A stretch of 40,000 bases of DNA from Candidatus Krumholzibacteriia bacterium (GTDB taxonomy: Bacteria; Krumholzibacteriota; Krumholzibacteriia; G020349025), in the NCBI GenBank assembly GCA_035649275.1, contig DASRJW010000012.1, positions 1-40,000 of the forward strand, written 5' to 3'. A program made the position numbers and the translations under genes. The notes beneath the pieces were generated by a model, which searched no databases, was not told the origin of the DNA, and saw only the letters and a list, made by a program, of their open reading frames with translations. The first letter of the stretch is position 1; each line of letters opens with the position of its first letter. Below are positions 1-8,322 of this stretch, piece by piece.

Positions 1-1017
1 CCCGCTACAGGGCGCATCGAGGAGGACGCCATCCGCCGGGGGCAGGCGGAGCGAGCGTGCCTCTCCCACCGCGGCGACGAGCTGCGGCAGTCCGAGCCGC
101 TCTGCATTCGCCCGCAGCCGCCCCACCTTGGCTGCGGTCGTGTCGAAGGCGAGCACCCGGCCGCCTTCCCCCACCCGCTCGGCCAGGTGACCCGCCTTGC
201 CGCCCGGCGCTGCTGCCAAGTCGAGCCACGCTTCACCGGGAGCGGGGGCTGCTTCCTCCACCACCAGAGTGGCGCTCTCGTCCTGCACGCTCGCCTTGCC
301 AGCTTCCACCAGCGCCCGCACGGCGGCGTAGCCAGTCGCCGAGCAGCGCATCGAGCTCGCCGCCCAGCGGCCCACGACGCTGCCAGGAAGGGCGGCGAGG
401 ATTTCTTCCTGGGTGGCGCGGCCCGGGTTGGGACGCAGGCAGAGCTGGGGGCGGCGATTGTCGTAATCGCAGAGCGCGCCCGTTTCGCTCGCACCAAAGC
501 GCTGGAGCCAGCGCCGCACGATCCACTCCGGGTGCGAACCGTAGGTCACCAGTTGCTCCAGCGGCGCCGCGCTCCGGTCGGGGAACTGGAGAGTACGGCG
601 CTCTCGCTGCACGGCGCGGAGCACCGCGTTCACCAGCGTGGTGGCGCGCGGACAGACGCGCTTGCTCAACTCGACCGTGGCGTGCACGGCGGAATGCTCG
701 GCCACTTCCGTTTCCAGGAGCTGATAGGCGCCGAGCCGGAGGAGATCGAGGACGTCGCGGTCGAGCGCGGCCGTGGGACGGTCGAGGTGCTGGGTGAGCA
801 CGTGGTCCAGCCGGCCGCGGAGTCGCGTGGCGCCGCTGGCGAGCTCTTGGGCGAAACGCCGATCCAAAGAACCGGAAGCGAGGCGCTTGGCCTGGCGCTC
901 CCAGGCGGCTTCCCAGGCCAGGCCGCGCCGAAGAGCCCGCAGCACCTCGAAAGCCGTGCGGCGAGCGCGGTCAGCCTGCCTTCCAGGCACTGTCGAGGGG
1001 GGCCTCGCCGACTTCAT
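1..1017 (-). CDS. rsmB: 16S rRNA (cytosine-967-C5) methyltransferase RsmB, C-terminus cut by window edge
   Basis: The protein should methylate C967 of 16S rRNA using S-adenosylmethionine. I translated 339 codons from an ATG whose last bases form an ATGA overlap with the fmt stop. Residues about 15-140 look like the NusB-like RNA-binding domain that RsmB carries. The catalytic part follows, with VQDESA, the SAM-binding motif DLAAAPGGKA, and the motif LLDAPCSG just before the window edge. In most RsmB proteins the SAM motif reads DLCAAPGGKT, so the Cys-to-Ala change is a small departure; the catalytic PC motif is kept. Only the last roughly 100 residues are missing, because the window starts here; nothing suggests a broken gene. 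It is the last visible gene of the def-fmt-rsmB group. Confidence 0.93.
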   Translation of the reverse strand, partial: MKSARPPSTVPGRQADRARRTAFEVLRALRRGLAWEAAWERQAKRLASGSLDRRFAQELASGATRLRGRLDHVLTQHLDRPTAALDRDVLDLLRLGAYQLLETEVAEHSAVHATVELSKRVCPRATTLVNAVLRAVQRERRTLQFPDRSAAPLEQLVTYGSHPEWIVRRWLQRFGASETGALCDYDNRRPQLCLRPNPGRATQEEILAALPGSVVGRWAASSMRCSATGYAAVRALVEAGKASVQDESATLVVEEAAPAPGEAWLDLAAAPGGKAGHLAERVGEGGRVLAFDTTAAKVGRLRANAERLGLPQLVAAVGEARSLRLPPADGVLLDAPCSG

Positions 1018-1988
1018 GTACTTTCTCCCCTGCGGGCGCCATTGCTTTGCATTCCCAGCCTTTGGCCGGGGACCAACCCTCGTCCCTGCACCAGAGTGCG
1101 GGCCGGGACCCGCGCCTTGCCAGGCAGCTGCACCTCGAGCAGATCCAGGACGCCTTCGCCGCAGGCGACCTGCACGCCCCGCCGCGGATCCGCCAGGACC
1201 ACGGTTCCCGGAGCTACCCCGGGGAGAGTGGAGTTCGCGACGCGCACCGCGTGCACTTTGAGTGCCACGCCGGCCCACTCCGTCGTCGTCCCCGGCCAGC
1301 CGGCGAAGGCCCGCACCTGACGGGCGATCTGTGCGGCGCTCGCGCCCCAGTCGATGCGACCTTCTTCCTTCCGGAGCGCCGAAGCGTACGTGGCCGCCGT
1401 TGCATCCTGCGGCTCGGGCACGAGGCTGCCGGCGACGTAGGCCTCCACGTGTTCCAGGAGCAGCGCCGCCCCCGCGGCAGCGAGACGGGCGGTGAGTTCC
1501 GCGCGCGTCGATTCGGGCTCGATCAAAAGCGCCTGCCGGGCGAGCACCGGGCCGGTGTCCACCCCCGCCTCGATCACCATGAGAGAAACACCGGTGCTCG
1601 TGTCGCCGGCGAGAAGGGCCCGCTCGATGGGTGCCACCCCGCGCCAGCGCGGCAGCAGCGAGGCATGCACGTTGAGGGCGCCGCGGCGCGCGGTTTCCCA
1701 GGTGCTCTGGCGGAGGATCTGTCCGAAGGCGACGACGACGAGCACATCGAGAGCGAGCGGGCGCAGCGAGTCCTCCAGTTGCTGCCGCCCATGGCGAGCC
1801 ACCGTCACCACGGGCAGATGCAACGCGGTGGCAGCCTCGTGCACTGCCGTCGGCGTCGGCAGGAGTCCCCTGCCGCCGGGCCGCTCGGGCTGCGTGACCA
1901 CGAGGGCCACTTCGTGCCGGGAAGCCAGGCCCTGCAAGCTGGGGACGGCGAACTCGGGGCTGCCGAGGAAGGCGAGGCGGAGGCGCAT
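1014..1988 (-). CDS. fmt: Methionyl-tRNA formyltransferase
   Basis: Formylates initiator Met-tRNA from 10-formyltetrahydrofolate. The protein has 324 residues, normal for the family. The N-terminal Rossmann-type domain begins MRLRLAFLGSPEFAVPSL and has the loop QPERPGGRG. The active-site segment reads NVHASLLPRWRGVAPIERA, followed by AGVDTGP, so the Asn, His and Asp expected for formyl transfer are present. The C-terminal OB-like domain covers about residue 205 onward. It starts 3 bases after the def stop and overlaps rsmB by 4 bases, so def, fmt and rsmB are almost certainly cotranscribed and translationally coupled. This trio is a common bacterial arrangement. Confidence 0.96.
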   Translation of the reverse strand: MRLRLAFLGSPEFAVPSLQGLASRHEVALVVTQPERPGGRGLLPTPTAVHEAATALHLPVVTVARHGRQQLEDSLRPLALDVLVVVAFGQILRQSTWETARRGALNVHASLLPRWRGVAPIERALLAGDTSTGVSLMVIEAGVDTGPVLARQALLIEPESTRAELTARLAAAGAALLLEHVEAYVAGSLVPEPQDATAATYASALRKEEGRIDWGASAAQIARQVRAFAGWPGTTTEWAGVALKVHAVRVANSTLPGVAPGTVVLADPRRGVQVACGEGVLDLLEVQLPGKARVPARTLVQGRGLVPGQRLGMQSNGARRGEST

Positions 1989-1991
1989 GGC

Positions 1992-2519
1992 CTAGACGCG
2001 GGCTGCGGACGCCAGTTGTCGCAGCTTGTTGCGCAGCAACTGCTTCTTCACCAGCGACAGGCGATCGACGAAGAGGATGCCGTTCAGGTGGTCGACTTCG
2101 TGCTGCACCACTCGCGCCAGCAGGCCGGCGGCTTCGCGCTCCACCTGGCTCCCGTCGAGAGCGGTGTACCGGAAACGGATCGCCCGTGGCCGCTCGACGC
2201 TCTCGGTGATCTCGGGCACCGAGAGGCAGCCTTCCTCGTACGGCACCCGGTCGGGAGAGAACCAGGTGATCTCCGGATTCACCAGCACGAGTTGCGGGCA
2301 GAGCTTCTCCCCGGCGTCGTCCTCCGCCACGGCATCGATGACGGCGAGCCGGCGGGAGACGCCAATCTGTGGCGCCGCCAACCCGATGCCGGGCTCGGCG
2401 ATCATGGTCTCGAACATGTCCTCCACCAGGGGCTTCAGGCTCTCCAGCGGTTCGGTGACGGGCAAGGCTTTCTGCCGGAGCACCGGAGCCCCGTAGGTCA
2501 GTACGGTGCGGAGCGCGAT
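1992..2519 (-). CDS. def: Peptide deformylase, probable AUC start
   Basis: Metal-dependent removal of the N-formyl group from new proteins. The three family motifs are intact: GIGLAAPQIG, EEGCLSVP with the metal-binding Cys, and QHEVDHLNG with two metal-binding His and the catalytic Glu. The nearest conventional start in frame is GTG at 2483, but it would remove the conserved first strand. Upstream the frame reads ALRTVLTYGAPVLRQKA, which matches the normal deformylase N-terminus. No ATG, GTG or TTG occurs in frame there. An ATC codon at 2519-2517 sits exactly where the family's initiator Met belongs, 8 bases after the ribosome-binding sequence GGGAGG. I therefore place the start at ATC, giving 175 residues. 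The product call is certain; the start is inferred. Confidence 0.93.
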   Translation of the reverse strand: MALRTVLTYGAPVLRQKALPVTEPLESLKPLVEDMFETMIAEPGIGLAAPQIGVSRRLAVIDAVAEDDAGEKLCPQLVLVNPEITWFSPDRVPYEEGCLSVPEITESVERPRAIRFRYTALDGSQVEREAAGLLARVVQHEVDHLNGILFVDRLSLVKKQLLRNKLRQLASAARV

Positions 2520-2587
2520 GGTTCGAACCTCCCAGCCGGGGCGGCAGGTCGGTCGCCGCCGGTATGCCGATGGTAGCAGATGGCTGC

Positions 2588-2920
2588 TCAGGACGCTCCG
2601 TCACTCTCGGTCTCCGCGCCCGAGGCGAGGACGGAAGCAACGGACGGACGCGCCATCTCGACGCGAACGTTCTCGGCGATCTTCACCACCAGAACGTCGT
2701 CGCCGCGAGTGCTGACCACGGTGCCGAAGATTCCGCTCGTGGTGAGGATGCGATCGCCTTTCTTCACCTTCTTGACCATGGCGTCCCGTTCGCGCTGCCG
2801 CTTCGCCTGCGGCCGGATGACCAGCAGGTACAGGATCAAGAAGACCAGGAACAGGGACAGGAGAGGGAAGAGAGACACTGCCTGACCCGATTGCGCCAGG
2901 ATCACTCCGAGCGAATGCAT
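2588..2920 (-). CDS. yajC: Sec translocase accessory protein YajC
   Basis: Small inner-membrane protein that associates with SecDF-YidC at the Sec translocon. The protein has 110 residues with one membrane segment at about 15-38 (LFPLLSLFLVFLILYLLVIRP). The family signature follows: RPQAKRQRERDAMVKKVKKGDRILTTSGIFGTV appears in parts across residues 37-70. The start ATG has the ribosome-binding sequence CGGAGG 5 bases upstream. It lies 32 bases after tgt, in the usual queA-tgt-yajC order. Unusually, secD and secF do not follow; def comes next on the same strand, 68 bases away. Confidence 0.94.
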   Translation of the reverse strand: MHSLGVILAQSGQAVSLFPLLSLFLVFLILYLLVIRPQAKRQRERDAMVKKVKKGDRILTTSGIFGTVVSTRGDDVLVVKIAENVRVEMARPSVASVLASGAETESDGAS

Positions 2921-2952
2921 GCGACCTCCGAGCCTTCTTCCCGGCGCTGTCT

Positions 2953-4080
2953 TCACGCCGCGTCGTAGGCGGCGAAGAAACCCTCCTGCCAGGCGGCGAA
3001 GCGCCCGGCCTGGATCGCCGCCCGCATGGCGTGCATCAGCCCCAGGTAGAAGTGCAGATTGTGATACGTCACCAGACGCAGTCCCAGGATTTCCCCTGCC
3101 TGGTGCAGGTAGCGGATGTAAGCGCGGCTGTAACGCGCGCACACCCAGCAGCGGCACGCCGGATCGAGCGGCCCCGCCGCGCGGGCGTGTGCCGCGTTGC
3201 GGATCACCAGCTTGCCGCGACTGGTGAAGGCCATGCCGTTGCGCGCATTGCGCGTGGGCAGCACGCAATCGAAGAGATCCACCCCGCGGGCCACGCACCA
3301 CACCAGATCCTCCGGCTTCCCCACCCCCATGAGATAGCGCGGTCGCTCTTCCGGGAGCAAGGTGTCGAGGAGCGCCACCGTTTCCAGCAGCGCCTCTTTC
3401 GGCTCCCCCACCGCGAGACCGCCGATGGCATATCCCGGGAAATCGAGGGCACCGAGCTCGTCGGCGGCGCGCTGGCGCAGTTCCTTGTCCGTGCCGCCCT
3501 GGATGATCCCGAACAGCGCCTGCGGGTAGTCGTAGGTGCGGAAGTGGGGGCCGAAGACGGCGCGGCAACGCGCCGCCCAGGCGGTGGTGCGCCGCACCGC
3601 CGCCAGGTGGCTCCTGCGGTCGGCGTCGGCGGGGAGGCATTGATCGAGGCAGACGACGAGATCGGCGCCGAGGCGCGCCTGCGCCTCCACCGTGCTCTCC
3701 GGGGTGAAGCGGTGCGGCGAGCCGTCCAGATGGCTCTTGAAGGTGACGCCGTCCTCGTCCACCACGTTGAGCGCCGAGAGACTGTGCACCTGGTAGCCGC
3801 CGCTGTCGGTGAGGAGTGCCCCGGTCCAGGCCATGAAGCGGTGCAGGCCGCCGTGCTCAGCGACGAGATCGGCACCGGGACGGAGCACCAGGTGGTAGGT
3901 GTTGGCGAGAGCAATCTCGGCGCCCAGCGCTTCCAGGTCCTCGCTGCCCAGGGTCTTCACCGTCCCCCGGGTGCCCACGGGGAGGAAGGCCGGCGTCTGG
4001 ACGCTGCCGTGGCCGGTGTGCAGCACACCGCGCCGGGCGCGCTCGTCCCGGGCCAGGAGTTCGAAGCTGATGCGTTCCAT
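2953..4080 (-). CDS. tgt: tRNA-guanine transglycosylase
   Basis: Exchanges guanine-34 for preQ1 in tRNAs with GUN anticodons, the base-exchange step of queuosine formation. The protein has 375 residues, normal length. Visible motifs are LTDSGGYQVHSL (the first catalytic Asp region, where Tyr replaces the more usual Phe), GGLAVGE, the nucleophile segment VDLFDCVLPTRNARNG, and the C-terminal zinc site CRCWVC with a downstream His in TYHNLHFY. An AGGAGGT sequence lies about 14 bases before the ATG. It follows queA by 93 bases and precedes yajC by 32 bases, so the queuosine enzymes are in one transcription unit. Confidence 0.96.
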   Translation of the reverse strand: MERISFELLARDERARRGVLHTGHGSVQTPAFLPVGTRGTVKTLGSEDLEALGAEIALANTYHLVLRPGADLVAEHGGLHRFMAWTGALLTDSGGYQVHSLSALNVVDEDGVTFKSHLDGSPHRFTPESTVEAQARLGADLVVCLDQCLPADADRRSHLAAVRRTTAWAARCRAVFGPHFRTYDYPQALFGIIQGGTDKELRQRAADELGALDFPGYAIGGLAVGEPKEALLETVALLDTLLPEERPRYLMGVGKPEDLVWCVARGVDLFDCVLPTRNARNGMAFTSRGKLVIRNAAHARAAGPLDPACRCWVCARYSRAYIRYLHQAGEILGLRLVTYHNLHFYLGLMHAMRAAIQAGRFAAWQEGFFAAYDAA

Positions 4081-4173
4081 CGCCGCCCGGGCGTACCTCC
4101 TGATCGACGGGCCCAGAGCGCCGCAACCCGATGCGTGCCGAAGCGCTGCGGTCGGCCCTGCCCGGCGCAGATC

Positions 4174-5235
4174 CTACTCGATCAGCATGGCGTCGCCATA
4201 ACTGAAGAAGCGGAGTCGCCGGGCCACGGCCTCGGCGTAAGCGCGGCGGATCGCTGTGCGTCCGGCGAAGGCGTCGACCAGGAGAAGGAGCGTCGAGCGC
4301 GGCAAGTGGAAGTTGGTGAGCAAGGCGTCGACGCGGCGAAAGTCGAAGGGCGGATGGATGAAGAGCCGCGTCCGGCCGCGGAGCCATTCCCCTTCGACAC
4401 GCACCGCCACGGCGTCGCCGACAGCGCCCTCCTCCCACAAAGCGAGGGACTCCAGCACCCGCGTCGCCGTGGTGCCGACGGCGACGACACGGCCGCCGGC
4501 CTGGCGCGTGGCGCGACAGCGCTCGAGGACGGCACGCTCCACCTCGAAGCGCTCCCAGTCCATGCGGTGCTGGAGCGGATCGCTGCTCCGGAGCGGAGCG
4601 AAGGTTCCCGGGCCGATGTGGAGTACGAGCGTCGCCGAGGAGATGCCGCGGCGGGCGAGGGCGTCCAGCAATTCCGGCGTGAAGTGCAGGCCCGCGGTCG
4701 GGGCAGCGACGCTTCCCTCCACCCGGGCGAACACGGTTTGATAGGCCTCGGCATCGCCCGGTTCTGCCTGGCGGCGAATGTAAGGCGGCAGCGGCAGCGT
4801 TCCGAGCCGGTGCGCCACCTCGAGTCCGCTCTTGCCGGCGCCGAAATCCAGCAGCCGGCGTCCTGCTTCGCCGACGCCGGTGACGGAAATCTCGCTGCCG
4901 TCGGCGAGGCGCAGCCGGGCGCCGGGGCGGAGCGACCGGGCCGGGCGCGCCAGGGCCCACCAGCGCTGCGCTGTTTCGGGCTCGACGAGGAGGAGCTCGC
5001 ACCTCCCGCCGGTTTCGGCGCGTTCCGCCAGCAGACGCGCCGGGAGGACGCGACTCGCGTTCAGCACCAGCAGATCTCGCGGGCGCAGCAGCTCTGGCAA
5101 CGCGTCGAAGCGCCGCACCTGGAGCGCCGCGCTGGCGCGGTGCAGATGCAGCAGATTGCAGGCGTCGCGCTGTGCCGCCGGGACTTGCGCGATGAGTTCG
5201 GCGGGGAGATCGAAGTCCAGATCCTCGAGCCGCAT
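4174..5235 (-). CDS. queA: S-adenosylmethionine:tRNA ribosyltransferase-isomerase
   Basis: Transfers the ribosyl part of SAM to preQ1-tRNA to make epoxyqueuosine. Family motifs are present: LPLPPYIRR, YQTVFA, GSVAAPTAGLHFT, LHIGPGTF, and LLTNFHLPRSTLLLLV near the C-terminus. I chose the ATG at 5235 (MRLEDLDFDLPAELIAQ) because the family normally begins here. A TTG at 5265 would add 10 residues and overlap the ruvB stop as TTGA, so coupling from ruvB makes that longer form possible. Neither start has a strong ribosome-binding sequence. The protein is 353 residues long with the shorter start. Confidence 0.94.
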   Translation of the reverse strand: MRLEDLDFDLPAELIAQVPAAQRDACNLLHLHRASAALQVRRFDALPELLRPRDLLVLNASRVLPARLLAERAETGGRCELLLVEPETAQRWWALARPARSLRPGARLRLADGSEISVTGVGEAGRRLLDFGAGKSGLEVAHRLGTLPLPPYIRRQAEPGDAEAYQTVFARVEGSVAAPTAGLHFTPELLDALARRGISSATLVLHIGPGTFAPLRSSDPLQHRMDWERFEVERAVLERCRATRQAGGRVVAVGTTATRVLESLALWEEGAVGDAVAVRVEGEWLRGRTRLFIHPPFDFRRVDALLTNFHLPRSTLLLLVDAFAGRTAIRRAYAEAVARRLRFFSYGDAMLIE

Positions 5236-5261
5236 GCGTGCTGGCCGGCTGTCGGAGTGCT

Positions 5262-6287
5262 TCAACCGAACAGACCACCGCTCGCGCTGCCGCGCCGGAT
5301 CCCCAGGTGCTCGTAGGCGAGGGGCGTCGCCTCCCGCCCGCGAGCGGTGCGCGCGACGAAGCCTTCTTGGATGAGGAACGGTTCGTACATGTCCTCGAGG
5401 GTCTGCTCGTCTTCCGAGAGCGCGGCGGCGAGGGTGGAAACGCCGACGGGCCCGCCGCCGAACTTCTCGATGATCGTGCGCAACAAGCGCCGGTCCATGT
5501 CGTCCAAACCGCGTTCGTCGATGTCGAGGCGCTGCAAGCTGTAGCGGGCGACGTCGAGATCCACCACGCCCTGGTGCTCCACCTCGGCGAAGTCCCGGGC
5601 GCGTCGCAGCAAGCGGTTGGCGATGCGCGGCGTGCCGCGGGCGCGGCGGGCGATCTCGTCCGCCGCTTCGGGGGCGACCTCGATCTCTAGCAGGCCGGCG
5701 GAACGGATGACGATGCGGCGCAGCTCTTCTTGGCTGTAGTAGTCGAGACGGATCACCAGGCCGAAGCGGCTGCGGAGTGGCCCGGTGAGCAGGCCCGCCC
5801 GCGTGGTGGCGCCGACGAGGGTGAAGGGCTCGAGGGCCAGGCTGTAGTGGCGGGCGTTCGGCCCCTTGTCCACGATGAGCTCGCAGCGGCGCTCTTCCAT
5901 GGCGGGGTAGAGATGCTCCTCCACCACGCGGCTCAGGCGGTGGATCTCGTCGATGAACAGCACCTGACCCGGCTTCATATGGGAGAGGACGGAGAGGAGA
6001 TCCGCGGCGTTGGTGAACACTGGCCCCGAGGTCACCTTGATGGGCGCCTCCATGGCCCGCGCCAGAATGTGGGCCAGCGTCGTCTTGCCGAGACCAGGTG
6101 GACCGGAGAGGAGTACGTGATCCAGGGGCTCGCCGCGTCCGCGGGCCGCCTGGATGAAGACGCGCAGGTTTTCCTTCACCCGCTCCTGGCCGACGTATTC
6201 CTCCAGCGTGACCGGCCTGAGGCGGGCTTCACTCTGCAGCTCTTCTTCCCCGGGTTCGGGGCTCACGAGACGCACAGGACGCGGCAT
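5262..6287 (-). CDS. ruvB: Holliday junction branch-migration ATPase RuvB
   Basis: Hexameric AAA+ motor that drives branch migration with RuvA. The protein has 341 residues. It shows Walker [11 protein letters not shown] at about 62-71, Walker B FIDEIHRL near 110, sensor 1 GATTRAG, the arginine-finger region LRSRFG, and a C-terminal winged-helix domain with [14 protein letters not shown]. It starts 19 bases after ruvA. With ruvC and ruvA upstream on the same strand, the full resolvasome is encoded in one operon. Confidence 0.97.
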   Translation of the reverse strand: MPRPVRLVSPEPGEEELQSEARLRPVTLEEYVGQERVKENLRVFIQAARGRGEPLDHVLLSGPPGLGKTTLAHILARAMEAPIKVTSGPVFTNAADLLSVLSHMKPGQVLFIDEIHRLSRVVEEHLYPAMEERRCELIVDKGPNARHYSLALEPFTLVGATTRAGLLTGPLRSRFGLVIRLDYYSQEELRRIVIRSAGLLEIEVAPEAADEIARRARGTPRIANRLLRRARDFAEVEHQGVVDLDVARYSLQRLDIDERGLDDMDRRLLRTIIEKFGGGPVGVSTLAAALSEDEQTLEDMYEPFLIQEGFVARTARGREATPLAYEHLGIRRGSASGGLFG

Positions 6288-6306
6288 GCTTCCTCCCCAG
6301 GCGCGC

Positions 6307-6894
6307 TCAGCGGTGCGCCGACTGCAGCGCTGCCTTGACGATGTCCTCGACCCGCGGCGCGGCGCCGAGGGCGCGGCGGTCGACCTTGTCCACGGCCTCG
6401 CGCGCCGAGCGTGGCGTCAAACCGAGCGAGGCGAGGGCGAGCATGGCCTCCTCGAAGACGGCGCCACCGTCCATCTGGGCGGCCGCCGGCGGCACCGCCA
6501 CCAGCTTGCCCTGCAGCTCCAGCACCAGCCGCGCCGCCGTCTTGCGCCCGACGCCGGGGATGCGGACGAGATAGGCTTCGTCGCCGTCGCGCAACGCCCG
6601 CTCCAGCTCCTCCAAGGGAGCGCTGGAAAGCAGCGTGAGCGCGAGACGCGGGCCGACGCCGTTCACCCCGAGGAGCAAGAGAAAGAGCGCCCGCTCGCGT
6701 TCGCTGTGGAAACCATAGAGGGCGAGCTGATCCTCGCGGACGTGCAAATAGGTGACCAGGGACAACTCTTCGCCGAGGGCAGGGAGCAGCGCCGCCGTCC
6801 GTGCCGAGACATGCAGGCCGAGACCGACCGCGCCCACGTCCACCACCACCTGGGGCTCCCGCGCCAGCAAGCGCCCGCGCACGCTCAGGATCAT
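6307..6894 (-). CDS. ruvA: Holliday junction DNA-binding protein RuvA
   Basis: Tetrameric junction-binding partner of RuvB. The protein has 195 residues. The N-terminal OB fold begins [15 protein letters not shown], and two helix-hairpin-helix segments are visible at [16 protein letters not shown] and [19 protein letters not shown] linker and a C-terminal RuvB-binding three-helix domain end in [10 protein letters not shown]. It lies between ruvC (51 bases upstream) and ruvB (19 bases downstream). Confidence 0.96.
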   Translation of the reverse strand: MILSVRGRLLAREPQVVVDVGAVGLGLHVSARTAALLPALGEELSLVTYLHVREDQLALYGFHSERERALFLLLLGVNGVGPRLALTLLSSAPLEELERALRDGDEAYLVRIPGVGRKTAARLVLELQGKLVAVPPAAAQMDGGAVFEEAMLALASLGLTPRSAREAVDKVDRRALGAAPRVEDIVKAALQSAHR

Positions 6895-6945
6895 CGTGCA
6901 GCTCCCTCGGCACCCTCGGTCGTCGTTCGCACCGGAAGCATTCCC

Positions 6946-7428
6946 TCATTCGTAGACGCGCAACGGTCGCCGCGCTTCGAGCAGGCAGATCGCCGCCGCC
7001 AGGGCATCCGCAGCGTGATCCGAGGCTTCGACCTCCGCGCCGAGGAGGCGCGCCACCATGAACTGCACCTGTTCCTTGCCGGCGGCGCCGTTCCCGGTCA
7101 CCGCCTTCTTCACCAGCGCCGGAGCGTACTCCTCCAGATCCAGACCGTGCGCCGCCGCCGCCAGCAGACAGACGCCCCGAGCGTGTCCCAGGGCGAGGGC
7201 GCTGCGGGCGCTGCGATGGTGGAAGAGGTTCTCGACCGCGCAGGCGGCGGGCGACCAGGTGACGATGAGACGGGTGAGCTCGCGGTGCAGGCGCACCAGG
7301 CGCTCGGCGAGCGTTCCGGAGCCGAGGGCGATGACGCCGGCATCGAGGCGCACCAGGCGATCGCCGTCGGCGTCGACCACGCCGTAACCCGTGCTCTTCG
7401 TCCCCGGGTCGATCCCCAGTGCCCGCAT
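6946..7428 (-). CDS. ruvC: Crossover junction endodeoxyribonuclease RuvC
   Basis: Resolves Holliday junctions by paired nicking. The protein has 160 residues. The RNase H-like fold is recognised from GIDPGTKSTGYGVVD (first catalytic Asp), AVENLFHH (catalytic Glu) and the C-terminal SDHAADALAAA (acidic pair). The frame is open further upstream, but the ATG at 7428 gives the standard RuvC N-terminus MRALGIDPG and follows a G-rich stretch containing GGAGG. It lies 124 bases downstream of yebC on the same strand. Confidence 0.95.
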   Translation of the reverse strand: MRALGIDPGTKSTGYGVVDADGDRLVRLDAGVIALGSGTLAERLVRLHRELTRLIVTWSPAACAVENLFHHRSARSALALGHARGVCLLAAAAHGLDLEEYAPALVKKAVTGNGAAGKEQVQFMVARLLGAEVEASDHAADALAAAICLLEARRPLRVYE

Positions 7429-7552
7429 CGCCACCCCCGCCACCACCTCCGGGCCTCTCCCTGTCACGGTCCGAAATCGCGCCCCTGCCTCAACCGCCGG
7501 GTCGTGCAACGGGTCGATCGCTGCGTCCCCGGCGCCTGAGTCGAAGGCGGCG

Positions 7553-8299
7553 TCACTCGGCCTTCGCCATCTCCTCGGCGGAGATGTCGAAGTTGGCGTA
7601 GATCTTCTGCACATCGTCCAGCTCTTCCAGAAGATCCACGAGGCGGAGCATCGTCTGCGCCGGCTTGCCCTCGAGCGGCACGGTCAGCGAGGGCAGGCGG
7701 GAGACCTCCGCCGTTTCCACCGCGATACCGGCGGCCTTGAGCTTCTCCGCCACGCTCACCACGTCACCCGGGGCGGTGAGCACCTCGTACATCTCCGGGT
7801 CGCTGCGCACGTCCTCGGCGCCCGCTTCCAGTGCCGCCGCCATGAGCGTGTCCTCGTCGAGCTTGCCGCGCTCGACGAGGATGGTGCCGCTGATGCTGAA
7901 CAGGTGGTTGACCGCGCCTGCCGCGGCCAGCTTGCCGCCGTTACGGTCGAGCACGTGCCGCACCTCGCCGACGGTGCGGTTGCGGTTGTCCGTCAGCGTC
8001 TCGATGAGGAGCGCCACGCCGCCGGGCCCGTAGGCCTCGTAGATCACCTCTTCGTAGTGCACGCCCTCCAGCTCGCCGGTCCCCTTCTGGATGGCGCGCT
8101 TGATGTTGTCCGCTGGCATGTTGGCGTCCCGCGCCTTGGCGACGGCGAGACGCAGCCGGGGGTTGCCCTCCAGGTCGCCGCCCCCCATGCGGGCCGCCAC
8201 CGTGACTTCCTTGATCAGCTTGGAGAAGAGCTTGGAACGCTGGGCGTCTTTGGCGCCCTTCTTGCGCTTGATCGTGCTCCATTTGGAATGACCCGACAT
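7553..8299 (-). CDS. yebC: YebC/PmpR-family protein (TACO1 homologue)
   Basis: Member of the YebC/TACO1 family, described both as transcription regulators and as ribosome-associated factors that help translation of proline-rich stretches. The protein has 248 residues. Diagnostic segments are MSGHSKWSTIKRKKGAKDA, NPRLRLAVAKARDANMP, YEAYGPGGVALLIETLTDN and RLPSLTVPLEG. The start is 23 bases after the stop of the EF-G paralogue, and the resolvasome genes follow. The yebC-ruvCAB link is widespread. A translation role would suit the position right after an elongation-factor-like gene, but that is inference. Confidence 0.95.
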   Translation of the reverse strand: MSGHSKWSTIKRKKGAKDAQRSKLFSKLIKEVTVAARMGGGDLEGNPRLRLAVAKARDANMPADNIKRAIQKGTGELEGVHYEEVIYEAYGPGGVALLIETLTDNRNRTVGEVRHVLDRNGGKLAAAGAVNHLFSISGTILVERGKLDEDTLMAAALEAGAEDVRSDPEMYEVLTAPGDVVSVAEKLKAAGIAVETAEVSRLPSLTVPLEGKPAQTMLRLVDLLEELDDVQKIYANFDISAEEMAKAE

Positions 8300-8322
8300 G
8301 GCCCACCCACCCGTTTCCGCTC

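Noticed and set aside
1-1017. Truncated rsmB as a broken gene.
   Set aside because: The sequence is intact up to the window boundary; the truncation is an effect of where the window starts.
1992-2483. Deformylase starting at GTG 2483.
   Set aside because: This start would remove the conserved TYGAPVL segment and has no ribosome-binding sequence; the upstream ATC start fits the family better.
2588-3640. A 350-codon frame ending in the complete YajC sequence.
   Set aside because: Its upstream two thirds run out of frame through tgt. YajC has its own ATG with a ribosome-binding site at 2920.
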